From Methanococcoides vulcani (lineage in GTDB: Archaea > Halobacteriota > Methanosarcinia > Methanosarcinales > Methanosarcinaceae): 64,000 nt of DNA. Shown here in pieces: positions 53,373-63,158 of this stretch. A program made the translations under genes and the position numbers. Each line of letters begins with the position of its first letter. The stretch's first letter is position 1. The stretch is taken from assembly GCF_900111645.1 (NCBI RefSeq), contig NZ_FOHQ01000007.1:1-64000 (forward strand), written 5' to 3'. The notes beneath the pieces were generated by a model. That model saw only the letters and a list, made by a program, of their open reading frames with translations, searched no databases and had not been told where the DNA came from.

Positions 53373-54890
53373 TCAAACAGGCAGCATAATTGTGAATGTT
53401 GTGCCAACTCCGACCTCACTTTCCACAAAGATCTCTCCCATGTGTGCTTCAATGATCTTCTTACAAATATGCAATCCGACACCAGTGCCTCCATATTTTC
53501 TTCGGGTCGATCCGTCTACCTGATAGAAACTGCTGAAGATGTTAGGTAAAAGCTCCTCAGGGATGCCGATGCCTGTATCTTTTATCTTTATTTCTAAAGT
53601 ATCGTCGTAGGTGGAGGCAGAAACTGTGATCTTCCCTTTGGAAGGTGTAAACTTTATTGCATTATCCAGAAGGTGGGTAAACATCCTTTCCAGATGTTCG
53701 ATGTCTCCAAGGATAGCAGGAAGGTTTTTCGGCACATGACTTTCAACTGTCAGTTCCTTCTTTTCTACATATAGGGCTCGATCCTCGAGGATATCCTCAA
53801 TAAGTCTTGCCGGATAAAGTGGTATTATATTGTACTTGATGTTCTGGTTGCGTTCTCCGCTTACGTAAAGAAGTGAATCGATAAGATGTCGAAGCCTTTC
53901 AGAATTCCTGAGGACCGCATCCAGTGCATTTTTTTGTGAATCGTTTACTGTCCCCAGCTTCTCTTCCATTAATAGTTCACAAAAACCTTTTATGGATATC
54001 AGTGGTGTCCTGAGTTCATAATTAAGATTTGTCAGGAACTGGTCCTTTATATTATCGAGTAACTTAAGTTCCGTGTTCGCCTCTTCCATTGCGTTCTCTG
54101 CAAGTTTTCTCTCCGTGATATCATCACCGGAACTAATAGTTCCCACAATGTTCATTTCATCGTCCCGGAGTATGACGTCGTGCCAGAGTACCCATCTTTC
54201 GTCTTTATTTTTGGTAATGATAGGCTTCTCTGAGAACTCCGGAGGTTCAATAGTACCATTAATGACCCCTAAATACCCTTTCTTTATATCATCTCTGATG
54301 TATTCCGGTACAAAAACATCGAACCAGTTCTTTCCCATAACCTCTTCTTTTGAGTAACCAAGAACATCACAGGCTTTCTGGTTCACGAGGGTAACTCTGA
54401 AGTCCCTATCAACAACTCCGATAATCGAACCTGCGACATCAATATATCTTTGTACCTGATCCCTTTCTTTGACAAGCTCCTCGTGCAGATGACGCATACG
54501 AAGAAGTGAACGTACTCTTGTGGTAAGTTCCAGTTCATCGACAGGTTCTATGAGGATCTCATCTGCATTTGCCTTAATAGCATCTGTCTTTTCTTCACTT
54601 TCGAGGAGGGAAGTAACCACTATTACAGGCAATAGCTTGTTCCGGAGTTTTTTCTTTATTGTCTTGCAGACATCGTACCTTTCCATATCAGACAGGTCGC
54701 TGCCAAGAAGAATAAGTTCGGGATTTTCTTTTTCGACTAGTTCAAGGGCTTCATTGCCTTTAGTAGCCCTTATTATATCGTAGTCGGCTGAAAGAACAAG
54801 GCTCAAGCTTTCAACATCAGGATCATTTGCTTCTACAACAAGGATCTTTGATCTCTTGTTTCCGTTATGTTCCCTGGTACTCGTCTTCAT
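53373..54890 (-). CDS. Degenerate REC-PAS-histidine kinase-like protein
   Basis: A 505-residue cytoplasmic protein: receiver-like domain (14-130), PAS domain (145-265), dimerisation helix region and an HATPase_c domain (385-505). The ATPase boxes are intact: HLLDNAIKF with N409, DTGIGIPEE and GGTGVGLHI. However, the H box reads NLNYELRTPL, with Y291 in place of the phospho-accepting His. The receiver has ILLGSDLSDM with G63 at the usual Asp, and ILIEPVD in place of the usual lysine-proline. Either it is a pseudokinase sensing a ligand through PAS, or it modulates another kinase. It starts leftward at 54890; no response-regulator gene is adjacent. Confidence 0.85.
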   Translation of the reverse strand: MKTSTREHNGNKRSKILVVEANDPDVESLSLVLSADYDIIRATKGNEALELVEKENPELILLGSDLSDMERYDVCKTIKKKLRNKLLPVIVVTSLLESEEKTDAIKANADEILIEPVDELELTTRVRSLLRMRHLHEELVKERDQVQRYIDVAGSIIGVVDRDFRVTLVNQKACDVLGYSKEEVMGKNWFDVFVPEYIRDDIKKGYLGVINGTIEPPEFSEKPIITKNKDERWVLWHDVILRDDEMNIVGTISSGDDITERKLAENAMEEANTELKLLDNIKDQFLTNLNYELRTPLISIKGFCELLMEEKLGTVNDSQKNALDAVLRNSERLRHLIDSLLYVSGERNQNIKYNIIPLYPARLIEDILEDRALYVEKKELTVESHVPKNLPAILGDIEHLERMFTHLLDNAIKFTPSKGKITVSASTYDDTLEIKIKDTGIGIPEELLPNIFSSFYQVDGSTRRKYGGTGVGLHICKKIIEAHMGEIFVESEVGVGTTFTIMLPV

Positions 54891-55016
54891 TAATGCTCCT
54901 GTAGTATTCCATCAATAGGATGGTATTACAGTAAATAAAAATGTATAATAAGGTTATGGTCGTTCTTTTGTTTTGAAAGAACTATTATCTGGAAAATCTG
55001 ATAAATACGACACTTA

Positions 55017-56153
55017 TTACTTGAGAAGTCCTATATTCTCTTTCTTGATCACGTGGTCATAGTTCTTATATCCGAGGATATCTGCTATCACATTCGTCTG
55101 TTTACCTTTGATGGCTTCAAGTTCTTCGGATGTGTAGTCTGTGATACCTTTTCCAAATACTTCTCCATCACATTCCAGTTTTACTATGTCGCCTCTGTCA
55201 AAGCTGCCGATGACCTCGACAACACCGGATGGGAGCAGACTCATACTGTTGGAGATGGCCTCTTTTGCTCCAGGATCGACTATGACGGTTCCGGATGCTT
55301 TCCCAAGTATTATCCAGCGTATCCTGTTCTTGTGAACGTACTGGTTTGCAAGGAAGAGTGTTCCGATGGTTTCTCCGGCAAGTATCCTGGTGATGCTATT
55401 ATCCACATTGCTATTGGCAATGACCATGTAGCAGCCGGCCATATTGCATATCTTTGCAGCTGCTATTTTAGTGCGCATGCCTCCAACACCTTTCATGCTG
55501 GTAGGGCTTCCGCCATAGCTTTCGATGGTAGGTGTGATCTCTTCCACGGTATTCAATAGTACAGCGTCATCATGCCTTTTTGGGTTCTTATTGAACAGGC
55601 CGTCTATATCGGTCAGCAGTATCAATAGGTCTGCTTCAGTCTTACTTGCAACCATTGCTGAAAGCTTGTCATTATCACCAAGTGTTGCCTCGATCTCATG
55701 AACACAGGTTGGGTCATTCTCATTGATGATCGGGATAACGCCGTAGCTTAAAAGTGTGGAGATACTGTTCCTGAGGTTCAGGTATGTTAACCTGTTAGTG
55801 AAAGAATCGTATGTCAGGAGTATCTGTGCCACGTTAAGGTCATGTTTGCTGAAAGCTTCCATCCAGTGCTGCATCAATACACCCTGTCCGACAGCGGCAG
55901 CTGCCTGGCGTACGGGTATCTCTTTTGGGCGGCAGTTCAGTTTCAGGATCTCTATACCAATTCCAATTGAACCGGAACTGACCAGTATTACCTTCTTCCC
56001 GGCATTGTGCAGCTCAGAGACCTGTGCTGCAACCTTTTCCATAAATTCAGTATTAAGGCTTCCATCTTCCCTGCTGATCGAAGTTGTACCTAACTTGATG
56101 ACAATTTTCTTAGCATCACTCAGTATCTGTTGCCTGTTGATCAAAGTGGACAC
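55017..56153 (-). CDS. proB: Glutamate 5-kinase ProB
   Basis: First enzyme of proline synthesis. The 378-residue protein has an amino-acid-kinase domain (IVIKLGTTSISREDGSLN, ILVSSGSIGIGIEIL, INENDPTCVHEIEATLGDND, LLTDIDGLFNKNPK, GVGGMRTKIAAAKIC) and a C-terminal PUA domain from about residue 275. Length is normal. It lies 13 bases after proA on the same strand. Proline synthesis from proBA is uncommon in methanogens, so gain from bacteria is possible. Confidence 0.95.
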   Translation of the reverse strand: MSTLINRQQILSDAKKIVIKLGTTSISREDGSLNTEFMEKVAAQVSELHNAGKKVILVSSGSIGIGIEILKLNCRPKEIPVRQAAAAVGQGVLMQHWMEAFSKHDLNVAQILLTYDSFTNRLTYLNLRNSISTLLSYGVIPIINENDPTCVHEIEATLGDNDKLSAMVASKTEADLLILLTDIDGLFNKNPKRHDDAVLLNTVEEITPTIESYGGSPTSMKGVGGMRTKIAAAKICNMAGCYMVIANSNVDNSITRILAGETIGTLFLANQYVHKNRIRWIILGKASGTVIVDPGAKEAISNSMSLLPSGVVEVIGSFDRGDIVKLECDGEVFGKGITDYTSEELEAIKGKQTNVIADILGYKNYDHVIKKENIGLLK

Positions 56154-56166
56154 CTTTTTGTTATTA

Positions 56167-57516
56167 TCAGTTGTTCAAAGCATCGGATAGTTTTCTATCG
56201 ATTACCCTGTGAGTAAATGGCTTTGGCTCATCTCCGGCATAATCGGAGACCTTGTCCCCATTACCCAACAATACATATTTGTAAATGACAAGTCCTTCCA
56301 TTCCTACCGGGCCACGTGAATGTATCTTGTTAGTGCTAATGCCAACTTCTGCACCTTTGCCATAGCGGAACCCATCTGCAAATCTGGTGGAAGCGTTTAC
56401 CATGACACTTGACGAGTCCACAAGATCGATGAACTGCTTTCGTTTTGCTGCATCTTCTGTGATGATCGCATCTGTATGGTGGGATCCATAGCTGTTGATA
56501 TGGTCGATCGCCTGCTTAATGGAGTCAACGAGCTTTACTGAAAGGATCAGTTCATTGTATTCTGTTTTCCAATCTTCATCGGTTGCCTTTTTGATGTTCT
56601 TCAGGCCAAGATTTTCTGCAATAACGTATGAATCCTCATCAAAACGAAGCTCAACTCCTGCTTCATCATACCTTTTCATCATTTCGGGCATGAAGTCCTC
56701 AGCTATTTCCTTGTTTATGAGCAGGGTTTCCATGGCGTTGCATACTGCAGGGTACTGTACTTTAGAGTCGAAGCATACATCATACGCTTTGTTCATATCA
56801 GCACTGTTGTCCACATAAACGTGACATATCCCATCTGCGTGGCCGAGTACCGATATCTTTGTATTGTCCTGTATATACTTCACGAATTCGTTAGATCCGC
56901 GTGGGATCAGGAGGTCAATATAATCATCAAGTGCGAGGAGGTCCATGACCTCTTCCCTTGTTTCCATGAGCTGGAACGCACCTTTTGGTATCCCTTCTGT
57001 ATTTTCCATTGCCTTGACAAGTATATCGAATATTGTACGGTTGGAGTTCAATGCTTCGCTACCACCTTTGAATATGGTGGCGTTTCCACTCTTGAGGCAA
57101 AGTGACATGATCTGTGGGACAACATCCGGACGGGATTCGAAAATAACTCCTATAAGTCCGATAGGGCAGCTTACCTGATAAAGGTCCAGACCAGTGTCAA
57201 GTTCAAGCGTTTTCATTGTTCTACCGGAAGGGTCCTCAAGTTTGATAACATCACGAATGCCGCTGATCATTCCGTCGATCTTCGAATTGCTGACCTTAAG
57301 GCGGTCCACAAGTGCCTGTGAGAGTTTACCTTCAGCCTTCATTCTCCCGGCTTCTTCGAGGTCAGCGTTATTTGCTTCTATTATTCTGTTGCGGTTTTCG
57401 TCAAGTGCTCTGGCCATGGCTTCAAGAGCCTTGTCCTTTGTCTGAGTGTCTACACTTGCAAGTGTAATGGATGCCATTTTTGCTTCCATTACTTTCTTTT
57501 CTATCTCTGTAGCCAT
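56167..57516 (-). CDS. proA: Gamma-glutamyl phosphate reductase ProA
   Basis: Reduces gamma-glutamyl phosphate to the semialdehyde. The 449-residue aldehyde-dehydrogenase-fold protein has the NADPH segment CPIGLIGVIFESRPDVV, GNATIFKGGSEALNSN, the catalytic cysteine in KVQYPAVCNAMETLL, and near the end FADGFRYGKGAEVGISTNKIHSRGPVG split here into shorter recognisable parts, followed by GLVIYKYVLLG. It is first in the proA-proB pair; proC is not in the window. Confidence 0.95.
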   Translation of the reverse strand: MATEIEKKVMEAKMASITLASVDTQTKDKALEAMARALDENRNRIIEANNADLEEAGRMKAEGKLSQALVDRLKVSNSKIDGMISGIRDVIKLEDPSGRTMKTLELDTGLDLYQVSCPIGLIGVIFESRPDVVPQIMSLCLKSGNATIFKGGSEALNSNRTIFDILVKAMENTEGIPKGAFQLMETREEVMDLLALDDYIDLLIPRGSNEFVKYIQDNTKISVLGHADGICHVYVDNSADMNKAYDVCFDSKVQYPAVCNAMETLLINKEIAEDFMPEMMKRYDEAGVELRFDEDSYVIAENLGLKNIKKATDEDWKTEYNELILSVKLVDSIKQAIDHINSYGSHHTDAIITEDAAKRKQFIDLVDSSSVMVNASTRFADGFRYGKGAEVGISTNKIHSRGPVGMEGLVIYKYVLLGNGDKVSDYAGDEPKPFTHRVIDRKLSDALNN

Positions 57517-57770
57517 GAAGTGATCCCCTTGTAAAAAGATAATATAGTAATTTGTTCGAAGTTTTGTTTTTCAGGTCCGGCTTGAATGCTTTTGATGATG
57601 ATTACTTCCCTGATATAATTATCGATTTACCTGCTTTCTTTTCATATTTGTAATATCCTGAAGGTGTCTCTGGTAAAACGGTTTCCATCAAACAAAGCTT
57701 TCGCTCATGAAAAAAATGTTATATCAAAATAAAAAAAGCGGACGATTATGTCCAGGTCAAAAAAAGATAG

Positions 57771-57791
57771 AAAAAAGCAGGCAAAGCCTGC
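57771..57791 (-). terminator. mcr operon terminator
   Basis: On the minus strand GCAGGC and GCCTGC (57791-57786 and 57782-57777) form a six-pair hairpin with a three-base loop, followed by six T residues (57776-57771), 17 bases after the mcrA stop. It is a clear intrinsic-type terminator. Confidence 0.75.
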
Positions 57792-57807
57792 CTTTTCAAA
57801 TTTATGT

Positions 57808-59526
57808 TTATTTTGCTGGGATGATGAGTGATCTCTCACCAGCTGGCTCGAACTCTCTGATTGCGCCTCTTCCAAACTCTTTCCTTGGTGCGGTAAAGTC
57901 GAATGGGAGAAGTTCATCTGCGAAGCAGACCTTGATCAGTGGGTTGACTGCCCATGCATCTCCACGTCCTGCGTGTGCTGCTGAAGTGATTGCGGCGTAA
58001 CCACCCTGGTGACCTACATTCATTGCGTAGTTAGGGTAGTTTGGACCACGGAGCTCAAGAGGCAGACCTTCGTCGGACTGGAAGGAGAATACGTTTGTAG
58101 CACCACACTGGTCCTGCAGGTCGAAACCGAAGAAACCAAGACGTCCGAGTGCTTCCTTGTGCAGGTACATTGAAAGGTACCATGCGGAAAGACCAGCGTT
58201 TCCGTTTCCGGTTGCGAGTGCTGTTGCACTACCTGCTGCTGCGGAAAGTACTGTTGCTCTCTGGGAACCACCGAAGTGGTCTTCGAGTGCGGTTGGGTAC
58301 TTCTCGTAGTTCTCGATACCATATATCGTGGACTCTGTTGCGATGTCCTTGACAACATCCATTGTTGCCTTTACCTTGTTGTCGGTACCCTTGTTTGCTG
58401 CACCATCGTACTTGTCGTTGATGTAGTCAACGTTGTAGTAGATGTTGTCATCAAGGATGTTGTTGGTGTATGCAGCGGTTGCATACTGTGTGAATCCGAC
58501 ACCACCAGACATGTAGGAACCAAGCCAGATCTGATCGTAGAGCATACATCCTGCACCGACTACCTCAAGGGCTACGTGTGCTGGGTCTTCTGCGTCAACA
58601 CGGCTTGTCTGTATGATATCTGCCATGTGACCGAAGGAAATTCCACCAGGCTCGTTTGGACCACGTGCACGTCTTGCTGGAAGCATATCTCCCATTGAGA
58701 TAACACCAGCGTGCTTTGCTGCGTATGAAAGATCAGCTACTGCTGCTTCACCAGCACACATGTTGTATGCTGCGATGAAGGACATACCGACCTGCATTGC
58801 CATCCACCTTGAGGTCTGTGCACCATCTGTTGTTCTGCTTACAACGGTTGGGATGTGTGCTGCCTGCCAGGTTGTCTTTCCGATAGCTGCTTTGAGTGCT
58901 TCTGCCTGCTCTTCTGGGAACTGCTTGTTGATGTCAATGAGGAACTGGTCATCGATCTCATCTGCAAGCTCGTCGTCACCGGTGAAGATCTTACAGTAAC
59001 AGTCATCTACAAGAGCTGGGTGTGTTTCGACCATGTGCTCCTGAACAACTGCTCCGCCAGGGAGTGCGTGGTTGAGCACTTCAAGGTAGTGGTTGATCGT
59101 TTCTGGTGTGACTTCTATACCGAGACGCTTCTCGAGTGTCTCGTGAGCCATGTCCATGCCGACGATGGTGGTTCTTCTGATGTCATCCCACATCTGCTGC
59201 ATTGCAGCGTTGTTGACGTAGTGGAGGTCATCGGACTCGACCATGATGTCAGTGCCGGAAATGAATGATGGGGTAAGTGCTCTCTGACCGAGTGGGATAC
59301 CACCGCAGTGCATCATTGGGTTGTAACCAACGAGTCCCCTCGCAGCTGCCATTTCCTGACCTGCTTTCTTCATCTCGACTTTTCTTGGGTTCTGGTCAAC
59401 ACCAAGACGGTAGTATGTCACTTTCTTGTCAGTGATCTCTCCGCCTTCCATCTTGTTGTCGCCGTGTTCTTTTGTGAATTTGACTTCCAATTCTTTCTGG
59501 AATAATCTCTTTCTATCATCTGCCAT
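57808..59526 (-). CDS. mcrA: Methyl-coenzyme M reductase subunit alpha McrA
   Basis: The catalytic subunit that forms methane from methyl-coenzyme M and coenzyme B using F430. The 572-residue protein has the known landmarks: [40 protein letters not shown] with the N-methylated His (272) and the Arg (285) methylated by Mmp10, and [19 protein letters not shown] with the thioglycine position (G467) and the S-methyl-Cys position (C474). Start ATG 59526 is preceded by GAGGTGAG. It is the last gene of mcrBDCGA. Confidence 0.98.
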   Translation of the reverse strand: MADDRKRLFQKELEVKFTKEHGDNKMEGGEITDKKVTYYRLGVDQNPRKVEMKKAGQEMAAARGLVGYNPMMHCGGIPLGQRALTPSFISGTDIMVESDDLHYVNNAAMQQMWDDIRRTTIVGMDMAHETLEKRLGIEVTPETINHYLEVLNHALPGGAVVQEHMVETHPALVDDCYCKIFTGDDELADEIDDQFLIDINKQFPEEQAEALKAAIGKTTWQAAHIPTVVSRTTDGAQTSRWMAMQVGMSFIAAYNMCAGEAAVADLSYAAKHAGVISMGDMLPARRARGPNEPGGISFGHMADIIQTSRVDAEDPAHVALEVVGAGCMLYDQIWLGSYMSGGVGFTQYATAAYTNNILDDNIYYNVDYINDKYDGAANKGTDNKVKATMDVVKDIATESTIYGIENYEKYPTALEDHFGGSQRATVLSAAAGSATALATGNGNAGLSAWYLSMYLHKEALGRLGFFGFDLQDQCGATNVFSFQSDEGLPLELRGPNYPNYAMNVGHQGGYAAITSAAHAGRGDAWAVNPLIKVCFADELLPFDFTAPRKEFGRGAIREFEPAGERSLIIPAK

Positions 59527-59540
59527 TTATCTCACCTCGA

Positions 59541-60287
59541 TTACTCTGGCTTGAATCCATATGCGGTTCTCTTCTCAAATACTGTGTGGACCCATTCGAT
59601 GACCTCTGCGTCATCTCTGAATGCAACATTGTCCACACGGTAGATTGTGGTTCTCTTGGCAGCCTCGTCCTCGGACATTGCTTTTCCAAAGTCGACCTTC
59701 TTGTCGATTGCCCTTCCTACCTGGTCCTTGTGCATGATAACTACGCCGTTCTCGAGGCGGCATCTGTCAAGCATGTCAAACATGATTCCATCTTCTGGGA
59801 GACGGAGTGAGTGACCGTGGACAGTTGCGCCACGAAGGCTTGCAAGTGCTGGACAGGTCATTTCTGTCTCGAGCTGGAACTTTGCAATCTCTTCCATGTC
59901 TCTCTCACGAGCTTCAACGACCTGACGACCGGAAAGTGTACCTGGATCGACACCTCTGTAGTTGATCGCTGCTGCGTAGGACCTGAAGTATGGTGTTGAT
60001 GGTGCGTTGTACATTGAGTCGACGAACTGAACGTACCTTACCCTGTCACCAGCTTTTGCGCCTGGTGTTGGTTCGACCATTTCTCTGACTGAGCATTCTG
60101 GTTCACCCATCTCAGCGAGTGGTGGGTGTGTGCTTGGGTAGTCACTACCTGGTGCACGGTGTCCGAGTACTAATGTAAGGTCGTCGTCAGAGACTTCCCT
60201 GAGCTTTTCGACGTTTCCGGACATGTGCTTTCTTCTGTTTTCTGCAACGGATGTTGCACCTGGATAATATTGTGCTTCGTATGCCAT
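59541..60287 (-). CDS. mcrG: Methyl-coenzyme M reductase subunit gamma McrG
   Basis: A 248-residue gamma subunit starting AYEAQYYPGATSVAENRRKH, with VLGHRAPGSDYPSTHPPLAE and LRGATVHGHSLRLPEDGIMF, which lie near the F430 pocket. ATG 60287 has GGAGTG nine bases upstream; a GTG at 60296 in frame overlaps that site and is rejected. It lies between mcrC and mcrA. Confidence 0.97.
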   Translation of the reverse strand: MAYEAQYYPGATSVAENRRKHMSGNVEKLREVSDDDLTLVLGHRAPGSDYPSTHPPLAEMGEPECSVREMVEPTPGAKAGDRVRYVQFVDSMYNAPSTPYFRSYAAAINYRGVDPGTLSGRQVVEARERDMEEIAKFQLETEMTCPALASLRGATVHGHSLRLPEDGIMFDMLDRCRLENGVVIMHKDQVGRAIDKKVDFGKAMSEDEAAKRTTIYRVDNVAFRDDAEVIEWVHTVFEKRTAYGFKPE

Positions 60288-60299
60288 ATTATACACTCC

Positions 60300-60902
60300 T
60301 TAGTTATCAATAGATCTCATTGTGTTCTTTACGGATTTCACGAGTTCGTTCAACTTGTCTCTTGGACATGATTCCCCTCTTGTGACTCCTGACACAATAT
60401 CCATAACTTTTCCTTTTGTTAGGGTCTCGTTATTTTTAGGCTTCACAAATTTGGTCTTAATTCCTCCCTTGGCAAAATCTTCAAAGTCGACATTTGTCTG
60501 ACAGACGATTATTGCCGGGACCTCTGCATCCTTTAGAATTTCCCTTACTTTTTTTACCACATGGTCTCGTATGTTCCCTGTATGGATAACTGCCAGTTTA
60601 TGCCTTGATATCTGCGCAACTTCTTCAGGTGTTATCCCGAATGCGCCTGATCTCATTGGTGTATCAGGTATACCTGATCCTGAGTTCAATACCAGAACAC
60701 TGACCTGTATATCCTCCCTGCGCATGCCGTATGTGAGTTCACATATCGGTTTTGTGATGTGACGTCTGCCGGGACTCATTGCGACTGTGATGACATCAGG
60801 GCGTCCGGTTTCGGAAAGAGTGCCGCGTTGTGCAAGCCCTCCACCGCGTCCCAGGCCCATTCCATGCCTGCAGTCCACAACTTGTGTTTCCCGGTCAAAC
60901 AT
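60300..60902 (-). CDS. mcrC: Methyl-coenzyme M reductase operon protein C (McrC)
   Basis: A 200-residue protein of the McrC family, a component of the methyl-coenzyme M reductase activation complex. It has DCRHGMGLGRGGGLAQRGTL, ITKPICELTYGMRREDIQV, VLNSGSGIPDTPMRSGAFG and VIVCQTNVDFEDFAKGGI-type sequence (AIIVCQTNVDFEDFAKGGI). It starts six bases after mcrD. It is not part of the final enzyme. Confidence 0.95.
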   Translation of the reverse strand: MFDRETQVVDCRHGMGLGRGGGLAQRGTLSETGRPDVITVAMSPGRRHITKPICELTYGMRREDIQVSVLVLNSGSGIPDTPMRSGAFGITPEEVAQISRHKLAVIHTGNIRDHVVKKVREILKDAEVPAIIVCQTNVDFEDFAKGGIKTKFVKPKNNETLTKGKVMDIVSGVTRGESCPRDKLNELVKSVKNTMRSIDN

Positions 60903-60908
60903 TTAACA

Positions 60909-61397
60909 TCATTCCGCTGGATTTAAGGTACAAATACGATTACCCACTTTGCCTTTTGGATCTGCCAGTCCGAGGACTGTTGGATCTGCTCCAGGACCAC
61001 GTTTTGCATAGTCGGAGACGGTCTGCTTGTTTTGTAAGAAAAGTCCTTCTCTGAACTCGAGTCCCATCGGGAGTATCCGCTCACAAATTTCCCTGATGTT
61101 GTCTCTTATTTCTGAGTTGAGGACTTCCAGCCTTATGCGGCCAACGATCACAGCCAAGTTAATGTCCGTTTCACCGATACTGATCGTGTCACTGAACTTA
61201 TGGTTGACATCCTGTCCTGTCGCAGGACCATATGGTACGGTCACTGGAAGTCTTGGGCCCTGTACGAATGCCCTTGTGATGCCTTCTATTTTGCTCAGTT
61301 CGACGAGTAGTTCCTGTGCGGTTTCCGGGCTGAGTAACCTTCGTGGAAATATCTCGATCTGTATGAGGTTCTCTGTGTTTGATGCAGAATCGACCAT
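60909..61397 (-). CDS. mcrD: Methyl-coenzyme M reductase operon protein D (McrD)
   Basis: A 162-residue assembly factor that associates with immature reductase. It has IQIEIFPRRLLSPETAQELL, the conserved VQGPRLPVTVPYGPATG and MGLEFREGLFLQNKQTVSDY, with GADPTVLGLADP near the end. It begins 36 bases after mcrB. Confidence 0.95.
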   Translation of the reverse strand: MVDSASNTENLIQIEIFPRRLLSPETAQELLVELSKIEGITRAFVQGPRLPVTVPYGPATGQDVNHKFSDTISIGETDINLAVIVGRIRLEVLNSEIRDNIREICERILPMGLEFREGLFLQNKQTVSDYAKRGPGADPTVLGLADPKGKVGNRICTLNPAE

Positions 61398-61433
61398 TAT
61401 TGATTACCTTCAAGATCTGTTAGAGCTCTTGTA

Positions 61434-62738
61434 TTAGAGTGCCCCTGCAACTGCTTTGATTGGCTCTCTGAATTCTTCGATTGAACCGAACACATTTCCA
61501 ACAAGTCCTGATGTCTTCTCGATGGTAATCATCTGAGTACCTGCATCGAGTGAACATGCAGCGGATACACAAGGAATTGCGAATCCTCTGGAGTGTCTTG
61601 TTACAACGTGGTTACCATTGAAGATACCTGGTCCACCGCCACCATAGATTGAGTGGCTGAAGAAAGAGAATCCGACTCCAGTACCCTGTGCTCTACCCAT
61701 GTCACAGCCTGGAAGACCTGTTTCCTTCTCGAGTATATCGTTGAAGTACAGGATGGTTGATGATACGTTCTGAGCTGCTCTGCCTGCTCCACAGTTTACG
61801 AGTGTAGCTGCGAGCTGACCTGCTGCTGCGTATGCGTTCCACATGGAAACGTCATTTGCCTTGTAGAAGTTGTATCCGGATGGTGCCTTGTGGTCGACCT
61901 CGATGATACCTGCTTCGATTGCCTTGTCGACAACTGTATTGATGACTGTACCGACTGTACCGGTCTTGCCGTTCTCTTTGACCATTTCGTAGACAAGGTT
62001 GTTAGCGTTAAGACCCTGGTATGCGAATCCGAGTAACTGGTGTCTCTCGAATGAACCTACTGCATTACCCATCTCGTACATACCTGCCTGCTCGTATATT
62101 GAGGAGAGTGCAGCAGCGTTGAGTGCCTTTCTGCCTGTGATAGCAGCGACGTGGTTGGTCATGATGTTCCTCAAGGAGAAACCGAGACCTTCATTCTGCT
62201 GTGGTATGCTGAGAATTGATGCAACGTTACCGCCGCTCATGTCCATGGTTTGTGGATAGCTACCCCAGACAGCACCCTTTACGAGTGGTGCATCGAACAT
62301 GTCGGTGTTGTATGTGTCAATGATGGTCTGTACAACAGCTGCTGCACTTACTGTACTTCCTGAAACGAAGTCAGCACCAGCGTCTGTTCTTGAGCTTGGG
62401 ACCTGCACAAGAAGCTGTTTTCCGCCACCGATCACTTTTACGTTTGTGTCGTCATCATCGCTTACCTTTACAAAGTTTGCAACAGACTCTGCGATAGCAT
62501 CTGCGTTCCCTACGATATCATATTCAAGACCACGTCCGAGAATCTGACGTCCTTTACCACCATACTTACCGGTTGCGAGACCTTTCTCGATACCTGCAAG
62601 ATTGATAGCAACAGTTCTCTTTGTGTCTTTGATGATCTTTCCGATTGCTGCATTTGTTGTTGGGGCGAGTGCCATTATGTCGACGCCGCTTTCCAACAGT
62701 GTACCTCTGTCGTCATATATGTCTATTTTGTCAGACAC
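61434..62738 (-). CDS. mcrB: Methyl-coenzyme M reductase subunit beta McrB
   Basis: A 434-residue beta subunit starting at GTG 62738, which reads [20 protein letters not shown], with GGAGG eight bases upstream; a frame open to 62801 is unconserved. Other landmarks are [18 protein letters not shown] in slightly altered form, [20 protein letters not shown] near the coenzyme B channel, and [18 protein letters not shown]. It is the first gene of the operon and is transcribed leftward from a region of about 420 bases shared with mmp10. Confidence 0.97.
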   Translation of the reverse strand: MSDKIDIYDDRGTLLESGVDIMALAPTTNAAIGKIIKDTKRTVAINLAGIEKGLATGKYGGKGRQILGRGLEYDIVGNADAIAESVANFVKVSDDDDTNVKVIGGGKQLLVQVPSSRTDAGADFVSGSTVSAAAVVQTIIDTYNTDMFDAPLVKGAVWGSYPQTMDMSGGNVASILSIPQQNEGLGFSLRNIMTNHVAAITGRKALNAAALSSIYEQAGMYEMGNAVGSFERHQLLGFAYQGLNANNLVYEMVKENGKTGTVGTVINTVVDKAIEAGIIEVDHKAPSGYNFYKANDVSMWNAYAAAGQLAATLVNCGAGRAAQNVSSTILYFNDILEKETGLPGCDMGRAQGTGVGFSFFSHSIYGGGGPGIFNGNHVVTRHSRGFAIPCVSAACSLDAGTQMITIEKTSGLVGNVFGSIEEFREPIKAVAGAL

Positions 62739-63158
62739 GATATTTCCTCCTAATTTTATTCCAGAAATCCCTATGGAAACCACAAATTTGAGCGTTGGCA
62801 CAGAAGTTTCCTACTGGTGCCGGGTATGTGTTTAATGATGTTCCCATTTGGTCTTTCTTCTAATTGATTCAAATTTGGAACGTTGTTTTCAGGTTTAAAG
62901 CTTTTGGATTTGGCGTGAGGTCGCTATAGTTAATCATTATTAATCATTAAGATATATGCCTCTGATGCGGTTTAGTTTGAATTATTCAAATAAATTAACA
63001 TACGATATGCATACGTATGTATAGGTTTGTGTGAAACAACCGTTCATCCTTATCTTCCTAAATTAATTCTGTATGGAATAATAATCAATGTCTGTCCTCT
63101 CCCGTTTTTTGCACCACAAAGGTTTAGTACTACATACATTAAGGTACCCACGATCGAT
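62739..63158. promoter_or_regulatory. mcr/mmp10 divergent control region
   Basis: Three structures are visible. (a) A leader hairpin on the mcr side pairs GGCACAG-type sequence at 62797-62803 with CTGGTGCC at 62814-62821. (b) TTAATCATTA is repeated in tandem at 62930-62939 and 62940-62949. (c) ACATACG (62998-63004) and CGTATGT (63014-63020) form an inverted repeat with a nine-base centre; the inner CATACGTATG is itself a palindrome. AT-rich TATA-like words occur for both directions, but the start points cannot be fixed. No reading frame of note lies here. Confidence 0.55.

Noticed and set aside
58276-58698. Plus-strand open frame antisense to mcrA
   Set aside because: Low-complexity valine- and cysteine-rich translation opposite highly conserved mcrA codons; no start signal.
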